The notes beneath the pieces are model-generated. The model was not told where the DNA came from and did no database searches. It worked only from the letters and a program-made list of their open reading frames with translations. This document shows positions 63,393-64,000 of a DNA stretch of 64,000 nt, in pieces. The first letter of the stretch is position 1, and each line of letters starts with the position of its first letter. The stretch comes from Paenibacillus abyssi (GTDB taxonomy: Bacteria > Bacillota > Bacilli > Paenibacillales > Paenibacillaceae), in NCBI RefSeq assembly GCF_014640295.1, contig NZ_BMGR01000019.1:1-64000 (forward strand), in the 5' to 3' direction. The translations under genes were made by a program, and so were the position numbers.

Positions 63393-64000
63393 GTGACTAC
63401 TAAATATAATACAATTATAGTCGGGACCGGACCTGCGGGATTGACCGCTGCAATTTATTTGGCAAGAGCGAATATGAACCCATTGGTGCTGGAAGGACCA
63501 GAGCCTGGAGGACAGCTTACAACAACTACCGAAGTGGAGAATTTCCCGGGATTTCCCGATGGCATCATGGGTCCTGAGCTGATGAGCAACATGCGTAAGC
63601 AAGCGGAGCGCTTCGGCGCCGTGTTCAAAAGCGGCTGGGTAACGAGAACCGACTTGAGCCAGCGCCCATTCAAGCTGGAGGTGGATGGATTCGGCGAGCT
63701 GCAAGCGGAGACCATTATCCTCTCTACCGGCGCATCAGCTAAATATTTGGGGATTCCGGGCGAGAGAGACAATGTCGGACGCGGCGTGAGCACCTGTGCG
63801 ACATGTGACGGCTTCTTCTTCCGCGGGAAAAAGATTATTGTGATCGGCGGCGGCGATTCCGCAATGGAAGAGGCTAATTTCTTAACGCGTTTTGCATCAG
63901 AAGTTCGCGTGGTTAACCGCCGCGATGAATTGCGGGCCTCGAAAATCATGCAAGATCGCGCACGTGCCAATGAAAAAATCACTTGGAGCCTGAACCGTAC
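63393..64000 (+). CDS. trxB: thioredoxin reductase, 5' part
   Basis: Starts GTG 63393 behind GGGAGGGG; 202 codons until the window ends. FAD-binding [18 protein letters not shown], redox pair CATC in [17 protein letters not shown] motif [15 protein letters not shown]. Reduces thioredoxin with NADPH. Confidence 0.97.
   Translation, partial: MTTKYNTIIVGTGPAGLTAAIYLARANMNPLVLEGPEPGGQLTTTTEVENFPGFPDGIMGPELMSNMRKQAERFGAVFKSGWVTRTDLSQRPFKLEVDGFGELQAETIILSTGASAKYLGIPGERDNVGRGVSTCATCDGFFFRGKKIIVIGGGDSAMEEANFLTRFASEVRVVNRRDELRASKIMQDRARANEKITWSLNR

Overview
The window looks like Paenibacillus or a close relative (low-to-moderate GC Firmicute). Reasons: an S-layer (SLH) anchored glycanase, LplB/LplC-type sugar ABC transporters paired with YesM/YesN-type two-component systems, lipoprotein binding proteins with clear lipoboxes, strong GGAGG ribosome sites, and copper-amine-oxidase N-terminal stalk-domain proteins. 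No rRNA, tRNA, CRISPR array or intact transposase was recognised. Almost everything before 52.9 kb reads on the minus strand; the last 11 kb is mixed.

Layout. 0.1-1 kb: transglutaminase-like protein with a frameshift in an A11 tract. 1-15 kb: galactan locus, with a surface GH53 galactanase carrying SLH domains, an intracellular GH53, a GH42 beta-galactosidase, an oligosaccharide ABC transporter and its sensor kinase/AraC regulator; a 28-bp element is repeated about 75 bp upstream of both transcription units. 15-20.5 kb: Weimberg-type oxidative pentose (sugar acid) operon: YjhG/YagF-type dehydratase, semialdehyde dehydrogenase, FAH-fold dehydratase and IclR regulator, with two identical 17-bp palindromic operators. 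20.7-24.2 kb: cobalamin-binding sensor protein, hybrid histidine kinase and a small monooxygenase. 24.6-26.5 kb: propeller/stalk/MORN-like secreted protein. 26.9-38.1 kb: ribose-type ABC transporter with two related binding proteins, YesM/YesN pair, LacI regulator, PhyH dioxygenase and HAD phosphatase; the last two share a 22-bp upstream element. 38.9-43.4 kb: two multidomain signalling kinases.

43.8-49.1 kb: a persulfide/sulfide detoxification cluster (DUF302, rhodaneses, CstR, DsrE-like, TusA, rhodanese-persulfide dioxygenase fusion, TusA-rhodanese fusion, TauE exporter) with three ATACC-GGTAT operators. 49.4-52.7 kb: metE and a LysR regulator with a Met-box-like site. 52.9-54.4 kb: a cyclic-di-GMP-I riboswitch controlling a secreted stalk-domain protein. 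55-64 kb: hydrolase, KDPG aldolase, a frameshifted Gly/Pro/Phe heptad-repeat protein, metallo-beta-lactamase-fold lactonase-like protein, PilZ protein, araB remnant next to degenerate 41-bp repeats, copZ, copper csoR, galU, yjbQ, a Gln-rich protein, a guanylate kinase-like protein and the start of trxB.

Unexplained structure: three intergenic regions contain 29-35 bp shards nearly identical to internal coding segments of other genes in this window (a sensor kinase, cstR, a sugar-binding protein), each lying just downstream of a terminator; one abuts a ~90-bp terminator-bearing element present twice. They could be deletion scars or antisense/sense-mimic RNAs.
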